Shown here one piece after another: positions 9,035 to 19,112 of a stretch of DNA of 64,000 bases (positions are counted from its first letter, which is position 1; each line of letters starts with the position of its first letter). The stretch spans positions 372,001 to 436,000 of the forward strand of contig NZ_JAJNDB010000004.1 of assembly GCF_021026375.1 (NCBI RefSeq). Reading direction: 5' to 3'. Source of the stretch: Actinomycetospora endophytica (lineage in GTDB: Bacteria; Actinomycetota; Actinomycetes; Mycobacteriales; Pseudonocardiaceae). Made by a program: the position numbers and the translations under genes. The notes beneath the pieces are model-generated. The model did not search any database, was not told the DNA's origin, and saw only the letters and a program-made list of their open reading frames with translations.

Positions 9035-10428
9035 ACCGCGTTCGCGACGGCTCCGTACGCCGCGCGGACCGCCCGGGCCGCCTCGCGGTCGTCGTCCCGG
9101 GCCTCGACGACGACGTCGCGGCGGATCCGCCAGTCGGGCTCCTCGCCGTGCAGCGCCCAGGCGGCCTGCCGGGCCGCTCCCAGCGCGACGTACTCGGCGG
9201 GCGCCAGCACCTCGACATCCGTCCCGAACACCGCGGGCGCGATCGCGGCGACCGCCCGCGACCGGCTGCCGCCCCCGATGAGCAGCACCCGCTCACCGTG
9301 CACGCCGACGTCCGCGAGCGCGTCGACCCCGGCGGCGAGCCCGCAGAGCATGCCCTCGACGGTGGCGCGCGCCAGGTTCTCGCGGGTGCCGTTGGCGCCG
9401 GTCAGGCCGGCGACGTGCCCCGTCGCGTCGGGACGGTCCGGGGTGCGCTCACCCTCGAGGTACGGGACCAGCACGAGCCCGCCCGCGCCCGGTCCGGCGG
9501 CCAGCGCGAGCTCGTCGAACCCGTCCGGCTCGACCCCGAGGAGGCCGGCCCCGACGCCCAGCACCCGGGCGGCGTTGAGCGTGCACACCAGCGGCAGGTA
9601 GCGGCCGCGGGCGTCGGCGAACCCCGCGACCAGCCCCGTCGGGTCGGCGGTCGGCTTCGCGGCCGAGGCGAACACCGTGCCGGAGGTGCCGAGCGAGACG
9701 ATGAGCTCGCCCGGGGCGGCCCCGATCGCGAGCGCGGCGCCCATGTTGTCGCCGGTCCCCGCGGCGACGACGAGGCCGCCGGCGACGCCCGTGCCCCGGC
9801 CCACCGCCTCACCGGGTCCGGCCACCCGGGGGAGGTCCGGCGTGCGCCCGAAGGCGAGTTCGAGCAGGTCGGGGCGGTAGCGCTCCTCGTGGGGCGACCA
9901 GTACCCGGTGCCCGACGCGTCGCCCCGGTCGGTCACCGGGCCCGCGCCGTCGCCCCGGAGCTTGCGGGTCAGCCAGTCGTGGGGGAGCAGGACCGAACGG
10001 GCCCGGTCGGCGACGTCGGGCTCGTGCTCCGCGACCCAGCGCAGCTTGGTGGCGGTGATGCTCGCGACCGGGACGGTGCCCACCGCGTCCGCCCAGGCCT
10101 GCGACCCGCCGAGCTCGGTGATCAGGTCGGCCGCGGCGCCGGCGGAACGGGTGTCGTTCCAGAGCAGGGCGTCGCGGACCGGCTCGCCGTCCTCGCCGCA
10201 GAGCACCATCCCGTGCTGCTGGCCGGCGACGGCGATCGCCGCGACGTCGTCGGTGCCGACCTCGCCGAGCGCCTCCTGCAACGCCGTCCACCAGGCGCGG
10301 GGATCGACCTCCGTGCCCTCGGGATGCGACCGCCGGGCCTCGCGGACGACTCGGCCGTCCGCCGGATCGACGACGACGACCTTGGTGGCCTGGGTGGAGG
10401 AGTCGACTCCGGCGACGTGGGCGGGCAT
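9031..10428 (-). CDS. xylB: xylulokinase, FGGY carbohydrate kinase
   Basis: 465 aa. Both FGGY domains are evident: N-terminal [15 protein letters not shown] phosphate-binding loop, [11 protein letters not shown] and HDWLTRKL; C-terminal [27 protein letters not shown] and [12 protein letters not shown]. It phosphorylates D-xylulose to xylulose-5-phosphate. In this neighbourhood the xylulose or fructose-type ketose would come from oxidation of a polyol by the dehydrogenase at 17.5 kb. It is transcribed with the nucleoside phosphorylase and lies downstream of the lacI-type gene, separated by a degenerate palindromic element. Confidence 0.9.
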   Translation of the reverse strand: MPAHVAGVDSSTQATKVVVVDPADGRVVREARRSHPEGTEVDPRAWWTALQEALGEVGTDDVAAIAVAGQQHGMVLCGEDGEPVRDALLWNDTRSAGAAADLITELGGSQAWADAVGTVPVASITATKLRWVAEHEPDVADRARSVLLPHDWLTRKLRGDGAGPVTDRGDASGTGYWSPHEERYRPDLLELAFGRTPDLPRVAGPGEAVGRGTGVAGGLVVAAGTGDNMGAALAIGAAPGELIVSLGTSGTVFASAAKPTADPTGLVAGFADARGRYLPLVCTLNAARVLGVGAGLLGVEPDGFDELALAAGPGAGGLVLVPYLEGERTPDRPDATGHVAGLTGANGTRENLARATVEGMLCGLAAGVDALADVGVHGERVLLIGGGSRSRAVAAIAPAVFGTDVEVLAPAEYVALGAARQAAWALHGEEPDWRIRRDVVVEARDDDREAARAVRAAYGAVANAV

Positions 10429-10436
10429 CCGCCCAT

Positions 10437-10491
10437 GTGAGCACTTTCGGGGGCTGGAGCACCATCCAGGGGAGCACGCCGATAGGGCTCA
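10437..10491. repeat. degenerate copy of the GTGAGCAC palindromic element
   Basis: The left arm GTGAGCACTTTCGGGGG (10437-10453) is nearly identical to the arm of the integration site at 47069. The right side retains only GGCTCACGAGCCCGCAGGGCAC. The central part has decayed and lengthened. The TGA stop of the lacI gene lies inside the conserved GCTCAC (10489-10491), as in intact copies. Confidence 0.6.
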
Positions 10492-11505
10492 CGAGCCCGC
10501 AGGGCACCCGCAGGACTCCCGGACCATGAACGACGGCGGCAGGCGCAGCACCTCGACCGGGGCGTCCGGCTGGGCCTGCCGGCGCAGCAGCAGGCGCACC
10601 GCCTCGGAGGCGATCCGGGCGAAGGGTTGTGCCATCGCGGTCAGCCGGGGCTCGAACAGATCCGCCCAGGCGAAGTCGTCGAAGGCGACCACCGCGACGT
10701 CGTCCGGGACCCGGGCCCCGGCGTCGCGCAGCGCCCCGATCACCCCGATCGTCATGCTGTTGTTCCCGGCGACGACGGCGGTGGGCGGCTCCGGGCTCGC
10801 CAGCAGGGCGGCCATCGCGGCGCGCGCGGGCTCGGTGGCCGACTCGCCGGACACCTCGAGGGCCGGGTCGCGCTCGATCCCGGCGTCCGCCAGCGCCCGG
10901 GCGAAGCCGTCGCGGCGTTCGTCGGTGGTGGAGAGCCCGGCCAGTCCCTCGATCAGCGCGATCCGGCGGTGCCCGTGCTCCACCAGGTGCCGCGTCAGGG
11001 TCGCGGTGGCCTCCCGGTTCTCGCTGCCGACCTGGTCGAGCCCGGCCGCCAGTCCGCCGGTGAGGAGCCGGTCGAGCAGGACCGCGGGCACCGCGTGGCG
11101 CGCGAGGTACTCGAGCGCCGAGTCCGGCTGCGCCGACGGGGCGAGGACCACGCCGTCGACGCGGTGGTGGTGCAGCCGGGCCACGACGGTGCGCTCGTAC
11201 TCCGGGTCCTCGTGCGGATCGACCAGCAGCAGCGTGTACCCGGCCGCGGCCGCGGCGCTCTCCGCGGCGGAGAGCAGCTCGCCGAAGTAGGGGTTGGAGA
11301 TCGCCGACAGGACGAGGCCGATCGTCGTCGTGCGGGAGGTCGCGAGCGAGCGCGCGACGGTGTTCGGGGTGTACGCCGTCTCCTCGACGGCGGCGAGGAC
11401 GGCGGCCTTGGTGTCGTCACTCACCGCTCTCGTGTTGTTGAGGACGTGCGACACGGTCGCGGTCGAGACGCCGGCCCGACGAGCGACATCGGCCATCGTG
11501 ACCAC
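10489..11505 (-). CDS. LacI-family transcriptional regulator of the polyol regulon
   Basis: 338 aa from a GTG at 11505 preceded by GGGAGG, which puts the HTH (MADVARRAGVSTATVSHVLNN, read as two blocks) at the very N-terminus as in all LacI proteins; upstream in-frame starts are unlikely. The hinge (PNTVARSLATSRTTTIGLVL) is followed by a periplasmic-binding-protein-like effector domain (VVAFDDFAWADLFEPRLT). LacI-type palindromes AAGCGCTT occur 130 bp upstream (11636) and before the dehydrogenase (19090). It probably represses the importer, kinase and dehydrogenase until a polyol or ketose is bound. Confidence 0.88.
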   Translation of the reverse strand: MVTMADVARRAGVSTATVSHVLNNTRAVSDDTKAAVLAAVEETAYTPNTVARSLATSRTTTIGLVLSAISNPYFGELLSAAESAAAAAGYTLLLVDPHEDPEYERTVVARLHHHRVDGVVLAPSAQPDSALEYLARHAVPAVLLDRLLTGGLAAGLDQVGSENREATATLTRHLVEHGHRRIALIEGLAGLSTTDERRDGFARALADAGIERDPALEVSGESATEPARAAMAALLASPEPPTAVVAGNNSMTIGVIGALRDAGARVPDDVAVVAFDDFAWADLFEPRLTAMAQPFARIASEAVRLLLRRQAQPDAPVEVLRLPPSFMVRESCGCPAGS

Positions 11506-11633
11506 CGCTGGACCTCCCGTCTCCGCCCCCGTGGGCGCGCCGCTGGGCATCATGCCCCTGTCGATTGTCAGGGTTCCGATCATCTCGGGGCGACACATCG
11601 TGTCGCACGCCGGAATCCTGCCTCCAAGTTCGG

Positions 11634-11646
11634 TCAAGCGCTTGCG
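11634..11646. promoter_or_regulatory. LacI-type operator upstream of the ABC importer
   Basis: TCAAGCGCTTGCG with core palindrome AAGCGCTT at 11636-11643. It lies in the divergent region between the lacI gene (start 11505) and the importer operon (start 11744), so it could control both. Confidence 0.65.
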
Positions 11647-11743
11647 CGGACACGGTTCGCGGTCCTACCGTCGCCCGACGTGACGACGACGTGAAGCACG
11701 TCACTCATCGGCGGGGTTCGACTCCAGCGGCTCGGGAGGCGGC

Positions 11744-13132
11744 GTGCGACGCAGGGCACCGGACGAGGCAGTGACGCCGAGGCGGCTCGGACGGGCGCGG
11801 TTCCTCCTCGCGCTGCTCGGGGTGGCGCTGCTCGGGATGGTCGCGGGGTGCTCCGGCGCCGGGGCGCTGGGCGGTGAGGCCGGTGCACAGACGGTGACCG
11901 TCGCGATCGTGTCCAATCCTCAGATGGAGGATGCGATCAAGCTCGCGCCCCAGTTCGAGGCGGAGAACCCGGGCATCCGGCTGCGGTTCGTCTCGCTCTC
12001 GGAGAACGAGGCGCGCGCCAAGATCACCGCCAGCGTCGCGACCGGCGGCGGCGAGTTCGACGCCGTCATGATCTCGAACTACGAGACCCCGCAGTGGGCG
12101 CAGAACGGCTGGCTCACCGACCTGCAGCCGATGGTCGACGCGACGCCGGGCTACGACGCGGCCGACTTCGTGCCCTCGGTCCGCAACTCGCTCTCCTACC
12201 AGGGCCACATGTACGCGGTGCCGTTCTACGGCGAGTCGTCGTTCCTCATGTACCGCACCGACCTCTTCGCGCAGGCCGGCCTCACGATGCCCGCCAACCC
12301 GACCTGGCAGCAGGTCGCGGACATGGCCGCCAGACTCACCGACAAGTCGAAGGGGAAGGCCGGCATCTGCCTGCGCGGCAAGCCGGGCTGGGGCGAGATG
12401 ATGGCCCCGTTCAACACCGTCGTGAACACCTTCGGCGGCCGCTGGTACGACCCGCAGTGGAACGCCCAGCTCACCAGCCCGCAGTTCGAGCAGGCGTCGC
12501 AGTTCTACGTCGACCTGGTGCGCAACTACGGCGAGCCCGGCGCCGCGCAGGCCGGCTTCTCGGAGTGCGGCACCCAGTTCGGCCAGGGCAACGCGGCGAT
12601 GTGGTACGACGCGACGTCCGCGGCGGGCACCGTCGAGAACCCCGACGAGTCCACCGTCGTCGGGAGGGTCGGCTTCGCGCCGGCACCCGTCGTCGCCACC
12701 CCCAGCTCCGGCTGGCTCTACACCTGGTCGCTGGCGATCCCGAAGACGTCCCCGCGCAAGGACGCGACCTGGAAGTTCATGAGCTGGATGACCTCGAAGC
12801 AGTACATGCAGCGGGTCGGCACCCAGCTCGGCTGGACCTCGCTCCCGCCGGGGTCGCGGCTCTCGACCTACCAGATCCCGCAGTACCAGCAGGCCGCCGC
12901 GGCGTTCGGCCCGACCGTGCTGAACGCGATCCAGTCGGCGAACCCGCAGCAGCCGACCGTGCAGCCGGTGCCGTACCAGGGCGTGCAGTTCCTGCGCATC
13001 CCCGAGTTCCAGGACCTCGGCACCCGCGTCAGCCAGCAGCTCAGTGCCGCCATCGCCGGGCAGAAGACGGTGCGGCAGGCGCTCGAGCAGTCCCAGGAGT
13101 ACGCGTCGACGGTGGGGGAGAGCTACCAGTGA
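11744..13132 (+). CDS. ABC transporter solute-binding lipoprotein (polyol/sugar, SmoE-like)
   Basis: 462 aa. It starts with GTG after GGGAGG. A lipoprotein signal peptide ends in the lipobox VAGC (Cys ~36), anchoring it outside the membrane. The rest is a cluster D/family-1 extracellular solute-binding fold (FEAENPGIRLRFV, GEFDAVMISNYETPQWAQNGWL, VPFYGESSFLMYRTD). The order binding protein-permease-permease-ATPase, with xylulokinase, LacI regulator and mannitol-type dehydrogenase nearby, points to sorbitol/mannitol/arabitol as ligand. It overlaps the next gene by GTGA. Confidence 0.85.
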   Translation: MRRRAPDEAVTPRRLGRARFLLALLGVALLGMVAGCSGAGALGGEAGAQTVTVAIVSNPQMEDAIKLAPQFEAENPGIRLRFVSLSENEARAKITASVATGGGEFDAVMISNYETPQWAQNGWLTDLQPMVDATPGYDAADFVPSVRNSLSYQGHMYAVPFYGESSFLMYRTDLFAQAGLTMPANPTWQQVADMAARLTDKSKGKAGICLRGKPGWGEMMAPFNTVVNTFGGRWYDPQWNAQLTSPQFEQASQFYVDLVRNYGEPGAAQAGFSECGTQFGQGNAAMWYDATSAAGTVENPDESTVVGRVGFAPAPVVATPSSGWLYTWSLAIPKTSPRKDATWKFMSWMTSKQYMQRVGTQLGWTSLPPGSRLSTYQIPQYQQAAAAFGPTVLNAIQSANPQQPTVQPVPYQGVQFLRIPEFQDLGTRVSQQLSAAIAGQKTVRQALEQSQEYASTVGESYQ

Positions 13133-14076
13133 CCACAACTCTGGAACGGCCTGCCACCCCGTCGGGTCCGCCACCGGCACCCGGCGCCCCACGGACCCGG
13201 TCCGCCCGGTCCGAGGGATGGGTGCGGCGCGCGCCGCTGCTCCCGGCCCTCGTGTTCACGATCGTCGTCACGCAGATCCCGTTCCTGCTGACGATCTACT
13301 ACTCGCTGCAGTCCTGGAACCTGGTGCGGCCGGGCTCGCAGCACTTCGTGTGGTTCGAGAACTACGTGAGCGTGTTCGCGGACTCGCAGTTCCGCGGCGT
13401 CGCGCTCAACACGATCATCATGACGCTCGGCTCCGTGATCATCGCGGTGATCCTGGGGCTGCTGCTGGCGCTGCTGCTGAATCGGCACTTCATCGGCCGG
13501 GGCGTCGTCCGGACGCTGCTGGTGACGCCGTTCCTCATCACGCCCGTCGCGGCCGCGCTGCTGTGGAAGACGACGCTGCTCGACCCCACCTACGGGCTGA
13601 TCAACTTCGTGCTCGGCGGGCAGACCATCGACTGGGTCTCCGAGTACCCGCTGGCCTCGGTGATGGCGGCGCTGGTCTGGCAGTGGACACCGTTCATGAT
13701 GCTGCTGCTGCTCGCGGGCCTGCAGTCGATGCCCGGCGACCAGGTCGAGGCGGCCCGCGTCGACGGCGCCGGCGCCTGGGCGATCTTCACCGAGCTGACG
13801 CTGCCGCACCTGCGGCGCTTCCTGGAGCTGGGGATCGTGCTCGGCGCGATCTACCTGGTGAACACCTTCGACGCCGTCTACATGATCACCCAGGGCGGGC
13901 CGGGCACGGCGTCGGCGAACCTGCCCTTCTACATCTACCAGCGCGCGTTCCTCGGCTTCGACATCGGGCAGTCGGCCGCGATGGGCGTCGTCGTGGTCGT
14001 GCTGACGATCATCGTCGCGACGTTCGCGTTGCGTCTCGTCTTCCGTTCCTTCGGTGCTGCCGGGAGTGAGAGCTGA
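13129..14076 (+). CDS. ABC transporter permease 1 (SmoF-like)
   Basis: 315 aa from the GTG at 13129 that overlaps the upstream TGA. Six TM helices follow a ~35-residue cytoplasmic tail. The EAA loop that contacts the ATPase is EAARVDGAGAWAIFTELTLPHL (two turns of it are canonical). It belongs to the binding-protein-dependent MalF/UgpA-type permeases and forms a heterodimer with the following gene product. The next gene starts within its stop codon (TGATG). Confidence 0.88.
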   Translation: MTTTLERPATPSGPPPAPGAPRTRSARSEGWVRRAPLLPALVFTIVVTQIPFLLTIYYSLQSWNLVRPGSQHFVWFENYVSVFADSQFRGVALNTIIMTLGSVIIAVILGLLLALLLNRHFIGRGVVRTLLVTPFLITPVAAALLWKTTLLDPTYGLINFVLGGQTIDWVSEYPLASVMAALVWQWTPFMMLLLLAGLQSMPGDQVEAARVDGAGAWAIFTELTLPHLRRFLELGIVLGAIYLVNTFDAVYMITQGGPGTASANLPFYIYQRAFLGFDIGQSAAMGVVVVVLTIIVATFALRLVFRSFGAAGSES

Positions 14077-14954
14077 TGGCCGCGACGATCGAGGACGCCC
14101 CGACGACGAGCGCGCCCGCGCGGACCGAGGGTCCGCGCCGGCCGTCCCGGGTCGGCCCGGTGCTGCTGACGACGCTGACGTGGATCGTCGCGATCGGGTT
14201 CTTCTTCCCGGTGCTGTGGATGGTCCTCACGGCGTTCAAGTCGGAGAACGCCGCTTACACCGACCCGCCGACGCTGATCTTCTCGCCGACCCTCGAGCAG
14301 TTCCGGGCGGTCTTCGACGCGGGGATCGGGCCGTACCTCGCGAACTCGCTCGGCGCGACGGCGATCTCCACCGCGCTCGTGCTCGTGCTCGCCACCCCGG
14401 CCGCCTTCGCCCTCTCGCTGCGGCCGGTGGAGAAGACGCAGGACGTCCTGTTCTTCTTCATCTCCACGAAGATGCTGCCGGTCGTCGCGGCGATCGTCCC
14501 GATCTACGTCGTCGTCAACGAGATCCGGGCGCTGGACAACATCTGGACCCTGGTCGTCCTCTACACCGCGATGAACCTGCCCATCGCGGTGTGGATGATG
14601 CGCTCGTTCTTCCTCGAGGTCCCGACGGAGCTGCTCGAGGCGGCCTCGATCGACGGGGCGTCGCTGGGGCGCACGCTGCGCGAGGTGGTGCTGCCGATCA
14701 TCTCGCCCGGCATCTTCGCCACCGCGCTGATCTGCGTGATCTTCGCGTGGAACGAGTTCTTCTTCGCGGTGAACCTGACCGCCGCGAACGCCGGCACCGT
14801 GCCGGTGTTCCTCGTCGGGTTCATCACCTCCGAGGGCCTGTACTGGGCCCGGCTCTCCGCGGCGGCGACGCTCGCGGCGCTGCCGGTGGTCCTCGCGGGC
14901 TGGTTCGCCCAGAACAAGCTGGTGCAGGGCCTGTCGTTCGGCGCCGTGAAGTAA
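14076..14954 (+). CDS. ABC transporter permease 2 (SmoG-like)
   Basis: 292 aa with six TM helices and an EAA motif (EAASIDGASLGRTLREVVLP). The start ATG overlaps the previous stop by one base. MalG/UgpE-type inner-membrane subunit of the same importer. The cytoplasmic N-terminus of ~28 residues is Ala/Pro/Arg-rich. Confidence 0.88.
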   Translation: MAATIEDAPTTSAPARTEGPRRPSRVGPVLLTTLTWIVAIGFFFPVLWMVLTAFKSENAAYTDPPTLIFSPTLEQFRAVFDAGIGPYLANSLGATAISTALVLVLATPAAFALSLRPVEKTQDVLFFFISTKMLPVVAAIVPIYVVVNEIRALDNIWTLVVLYTAMNLPIAVWMMRSFFLEVPTELLEAASIDGASLGRTLREVVLPIISPGIFATALICVIFAWNEFFFAVNLTAANAGTVPVFLVGFITSEGLYWARLSAAATLAALPVVLAGWFAQNKLVQGLSFGAVK

Positions 14955-14966
14955 GGGGATACCGAC

Positions 14967-16055
<1,089 letters not shown>

Positions 16056-16065
16056 GCACGACGAC

Positions 16066-16100
16066 GGCCCCGTCACCACCTCGGAGGTGGCGACGGGGCC
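16066..16100. terminator. terminator between importer operon and HBHA gene
   Basis: Arms 16066-16080 and 16086-16100 (GGCCCCGTCaCCACC against GGTGGcGACGGGGCC), one mismatch, 5-nt loop TCGGA. It lies 11 bp after the ATPase stop and 20 bp before the stop of the convergent HBHA-like gene, so it probably serves both strands. Confidence 0.8.
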
Positions 16101-16119
16101 GGTGCCGGAGCGGGGAGCG

Positions 16120-16842
16120 TCAGCTCTTCGGGGCGCGCTTGTCGGCCTCGGTGGTCGCGGCGGACTTCGGCGCGTTCTTCGGGCCCTGCTTCTTCGGGGC
16201 GGTCTTGGCCGCGGTCTTGCGGGCGGCGCTGCGGGTCTCGGACGCGAGCTCGTCGCCGGCCTCCTTGACCTCGGCGGCGACCTCGGTGCTGGTCTCGGTC
16301 AGCACCTCGGCGGCCTGCCCGGTGACCTGCTGGGTGTAGCGCGCGGCCCGCTCACCGACCGAGCGGGTCTGCTTGGTGACCCCGGCCAGCACGCTCTCGC
16401 CGCGCACCCGGACCTCCTCGACGGTGTCCTCGAGGCGCCCCTCGATCTCGGTGGAGACCGAGTCGACGGTGCTGATGGCCTGCTTGACCTGCGGCTGCGC
16501 CTTGATCTTCGAGTAGGCGCCGGTGCCGCGCTTGACGAGGTCGTCGTAGACGCCGCGGACGGCCTTGACGTAGCTGTCGGCCAGCTTGCGGAAGTCCTCG
16601 GCGGTCAGCTTGTGGCGCAGCTCCTGCAGCTCCGAGGGCAGGTCCTCGACGCGGGCCTGGACCTCGGTGGCGCCGGACTGGACCTTGGAGAAGGCCTCCT
16701 GGGCGCTCGCCACGGCGTAGTCACCGAGGCCGAGCAGCGCCAGCGACGGCGTGCGGAACGGGTCCCACGCCTCGGAGGCGAGCTTGTTGGCCTGGTCGCG
16801 GGCCTCGCGGACGTCGAACTTGGTGGGGAAGGTGACGGCCAT
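16120..16842 (-). CDS. heparin-binding haemagglutinin (HBHA)-like protein
   Basis: 240 aa from the ATG at 16842 (AGGAG eight bases upstream). A short N-terminal hydrophobic patch is followed by a long charged helical/coiled-coil region (AQEAFSKVQSGATEVQARVEDLP and onward) and a Lys/Ala/Pro-rich tail (KTAAKTAPKKQGPKNAPKSA). In mycobacteria the equivalent Lys-rich tail binds glycosaminoglycans and membranes. Here a surface or membrane-associated role is inferred. Order with the upstream XRE gene mirrors Rv0474-hbhA of M. tuberculosis. Confidence 0.75.
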   Translation of the reverse strand: MAVTFPTKFDVREARDQANKLASEAWDPFRTPSLALLGLGDYAVASAQEAFSKVQSGATEVQARVEDLPSELQELRHKLTAEDFRKLADSYVKAVRGVYDDLVKRGTGAYSKIKAQPQVKQAISTVDSVSTEIEGRLEDTVEEVRVRGESVLAGVTKQTRSVGERAARYTQQVTGQAAEVLTETSTEVAAEVKEAGDELASETRSAARKTAAKTAPKKQGPKNAPKSAATTEADKRAPKS

Positions 16843-16847
16843 GATGA

Positions 16848-17348
16848 TCACTCCTGGTCGGTCGTGAGACGAGTGAGGTCGGGCGCGACGGCGAGCGCTG
16901 CCGTCCCGTCCGTGGCACCGGAGCCGGAGCCGGCGGGCGACGTCGTCGTCGACCCTGGAGATGTCTCGCCGGAGGTCCCGGCGGCTCGGTTCTCGCGCCG
17001 GAACGACTCGTAGATGTCGTGCAGGACCTGCTTCTGGCGATCCGTGAGGTCGGGGTCGCAGGCGAGCGAGTCGAGCACCGCCGATCCTTGACGCTGCTCG
17101 AGGAACCCGGCCCTCACGTACAGCACCTCGGCGGAGATCCGCAGACCGGTCGCGATCTGGGAGAGGATCTCGGCGGAGGGCTTGCGCAGTCCGCGCTCGA
17201 TCTGACTCAGGTACGGGTTCGAGATTCCGGCGACCTTCGCGAGCTGGCGCATGGATACCTGCGCGGACTCACGCTGGCGACGGATGTAGCCCCCGATGTC
17301 CTCGACGGCCTGCCCGAGCGCCTTGTCGACGCCCTCGACCCCCGACAT
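16848..17348 (-). CDS. XRE-family regulator (Rv0474-like) upstream of HBHA gene
   Basis: 166 aa from the ATG at 17348 with AGGAGG eight bases upstream. A Cro/CI-type HTH occupies residues ~25-80 (MRQLAKVAGISNPYLSQIER, KPSAEILSQIATGL). A helical segment (LTDRQKQVLHDIYESFRREN) and a low-complexity Ser/Gly/Thr tail follow. It ends 5 bp before the HBHA start, so the two are co-transcribed. A palindrome between the presumed -35 and -10 boxes suggests autorepression of the pair. Confidence 0.82.
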   Translation of the reverse strand: MSGVEGVDKALGQAVEDIGGYIRRQRESAQVSMRQLAKVAGISNPYLSQIERGLRKPSAEILSQIATGLRISAEVLYVRAGFLEQRQGSAVLDSLACDPDLTDRQKQVLHDIYESFRRENRAAGTSGETSPGSTTTSPAGSGSGATDGTAALAVAPDLTRLTTDQE

Positions 17349-17380
17349 CTGATCGACCTCCTGCGGAACGGCTACGAACG

Positions 17381-17408
17381 ACGCTAGCACGAGTGCTAAC
17401 TCGTGCAA
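17381..17408 (-). promoter_or_regulatory. promoter with overlapping operator for the XRE-HBHA pair
   Basis: On the minus strand TTGCAC (17408-17403) and TAGCGT (17386-17381) are spaced by 16 bp, a sigma-A-like arrangement. The spacer holds a palindrome with arms GCACGAG (17387-17393) and CTCGTGC (17400-17406). Such placement would let a bound repressor exclude RNA polymerase; the XRE protein itself is the obvious candidate. Confidence 0.6.
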
Positions 17409-17549
17409 GCACTCTGCTTGCGCAGTTGGGGTGGCCTGCCGCACACCTCGTCGGCCGGTAGGACGGCGGGCGAGGGGCACATCTCGCAGGCTGCGGCGCC
17501 TCGTTGGCTGCGCCGTGTGCTGATGATCAACGCAACCCCGGCAGCGGCG

Positions 17550-19070
17550 TCAGGCCCCGGCGAGCACCGCCTGCAGTGCCGCCCGGGCGCCGTCGGTGTG
17601 GAGCCGGTCGAGGTGGCGCCGGTACGCCGCGGTGAAGCGCTCGTCGTCGACGAGATCGCCGAACAGCGAGCGGTCCTCGAGGAACGCCAGCGGCTCGTCC
17701 GGGTAGCGGCGGGCCGCGGCGATGCGGTCCTCGGCGCGGCCGGTGTCGACGACCTCGATGGGCGCGCCGTCCTCGTCGACGCCCTCCGCGTAGCGGGCCC
17801 ATGCGGCGACGATCAGGGCGGAGCGCTCGACCTCGCCGCCGTTCTCGAGGTTCTTGCGGATCACCGGGACCAGCCACGGCGGGATGCGGTCCGACGACTC
17901 GGCCGCGAGCCGCGCCAGGGTGTCGCGGATCTCCGGGTTCGCGAAGCGGGAGATCAGGGTCGACTTGTACTCGTCGAGGTCGACACCGGGCACCGGGAGC
18001 AGCGTCGGGGTGGCCTCGTCGTCCATGTAGCCGCGGACGAAGCGCACGAACTCGTCGTCGGCGCACACCTCGTGGGCGTAGCGGAACCCGGCGAGGTAGC
18101 CGAGGTAGGCGATCGCCTGGTGCGAGGCGTTGAGCAGGCGCAGCTTCATCAGCTCGTAGGGCTCGACGTCGGCGACGACCTGCACCCCGGCCTCGTCGAA
18201 CGCGGGACGACCGGAGACGAACGTGTCCTCGAGGACCCACTGGCAGAACGGCTCGCACACCACGGGCCAGCCGTCGTCGACGCCGAAGCGCTCCGCGAGC
18301 TCGGCGCGGTCGGCGTCGGTGGTTCGCGGCGTGATCCGGTCGACCATCGAGTTCGGGAACGGCACCTCGCGCTCGATCCAGGCGGCGAGGTCGGTCCCCA
18401 GTGCGTCGTCGCGCAGCCGGGCGAACGCGGTGATCATCCGGTGCGCGACGTCGCCGTTGCCGGCGATGTTGTCGCAGCTCATCACGGTGAACGGCGGATT
18501 GCCGTCCGCGCGACGACGGCGCAGCGCCTCGACCAGGTAGCCGAAGGCGCTCGTCGGGGCGTCGTCGACCGGGCTCGCGATGTCGTGGGCGACCGCGGCC
18601 TCGGACGGGTCGAACTCGCCGGTGGCGGTGTTGACGTGGTAGCCGCCCTCGGTGACGGTCAGGCTCACGATGCGCACGGCCGGGTCGGTCATGCGGGCGA
18701 GCACGGCCTCGGGGTCGTCCGGGCCGACCAGGAACTCGACCATCGAGCCGATCACCCGCGGCGCGCGCGACCCGTCGGCGTGCTTCTCGACGAGCGTGTA
18801 GAGCTCGTCCTGGCGGTGGAGGACCTCGCCCATCGCGCGGTCGGCGTCGAGGACGCCCACCCCGCACAGCGCCCAGTCCTGGTCCCGCCCGGCGGCGAAG
18901 AGGCGGTCGAGGTACATGGCCTGATGGGCGCGGTGGAAGCCGCCGACGCCGATGTGCACGATCCCGACGCGCAGGGTGTCGCGGTCGTAGGACGGCACCG
19001 GGATCTCCAGCTCCGACAGGGTGGCCCGGTTCAGGGCCGTGGCGGACTGGGCGGCGGCGTCGGCGCTCAT
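17550..19070 (-). CDS. mannitol 2-dehydrogenase family polyol dehydrogenase
   Basis: 506 aa, a typical length for the long-chain mannitol dehydrogenase family. The N-terminal Rossmann domain is seen in VGIVHIGVGGFHRAHQAMYLD. The catalytic K-x4-N-x2-H motif appears as KLRLLNASHQ. It oxidises mannitol, arabitol or sorbitol to the ketose with NAD+. A LacI-type operator sits 20 bp upstream of the ATG, tying it to the regulon at 9-16 kb even though XRE/HBHA genes intervene. Confidence 0.9.
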   Translation of the reverse strand: MSADAAAQSATALNRATLSELEIPVPSYDRDTLRVGIVHIGVGGFHRAHQAMYLDRLFAAGRDQDWALCGVGVLDADRAMGEVLHRQDELYTLVEKHADGSRAPRVIGSMVEFLVGPDDPEAVLARMTDPAVRIVSLTVTEGGYHVNTATGEFDPSEAAVAHDIASPVDDAPTSAFGYLVEALRRRRADGNPPFTVMSCDNIAGNGDVAHRMITAFARLRDDALGTDLAAWIEREVPFPNSMVDRITPRTTDADRAELAERFGVDDGWPVVCEPFCQWVLEDTFVSGRPAFDEAGVQVVADVEPYELMKLRLLNASHQAIAYLGYLAGFRYAHEVCADDEFVRFVRGYMDDEATPTLLPVPGVDLDEYKSTLISRFANPEIRDTLARLAAESSDRIPPWLVPVIRKNLENGGEVERSALIVAAWARYAEGVDEDGAPIEVVDTGRAEDRIAAARRYPDEPLAFLEDRSLFGDLVDDERFTAAYRRHLDRLHTDGARAALQAVLAGA

Positions 19071-19087
19071 GGGTCCAGGGTAGGCGC

Positions 19088-19100
19088 GTAAGCGCTTGCC
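19088..19100. promoter_or_regulatory. LacI-type operator upstream of the polyol dehydrogenase
   Basis: GTAAGCGCTTGCC, core AAGCGCTT at 19090-19097, sharing 10 contiguous positions with the site at 11634. It lies 18-30 bp upstream of the dehydrogenase start, in a position to repress. Confidence 0.65.
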
Positions 19101-19112
19101 TGACCAGATCCG

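Noticed and set aside
17391-17399. CIRCE/HrcA site
   Set aside because: Only the half GAGTGCTAA matches; the partner TTAGCACTC at N9 spacing is absent and no chaperone gene follows.
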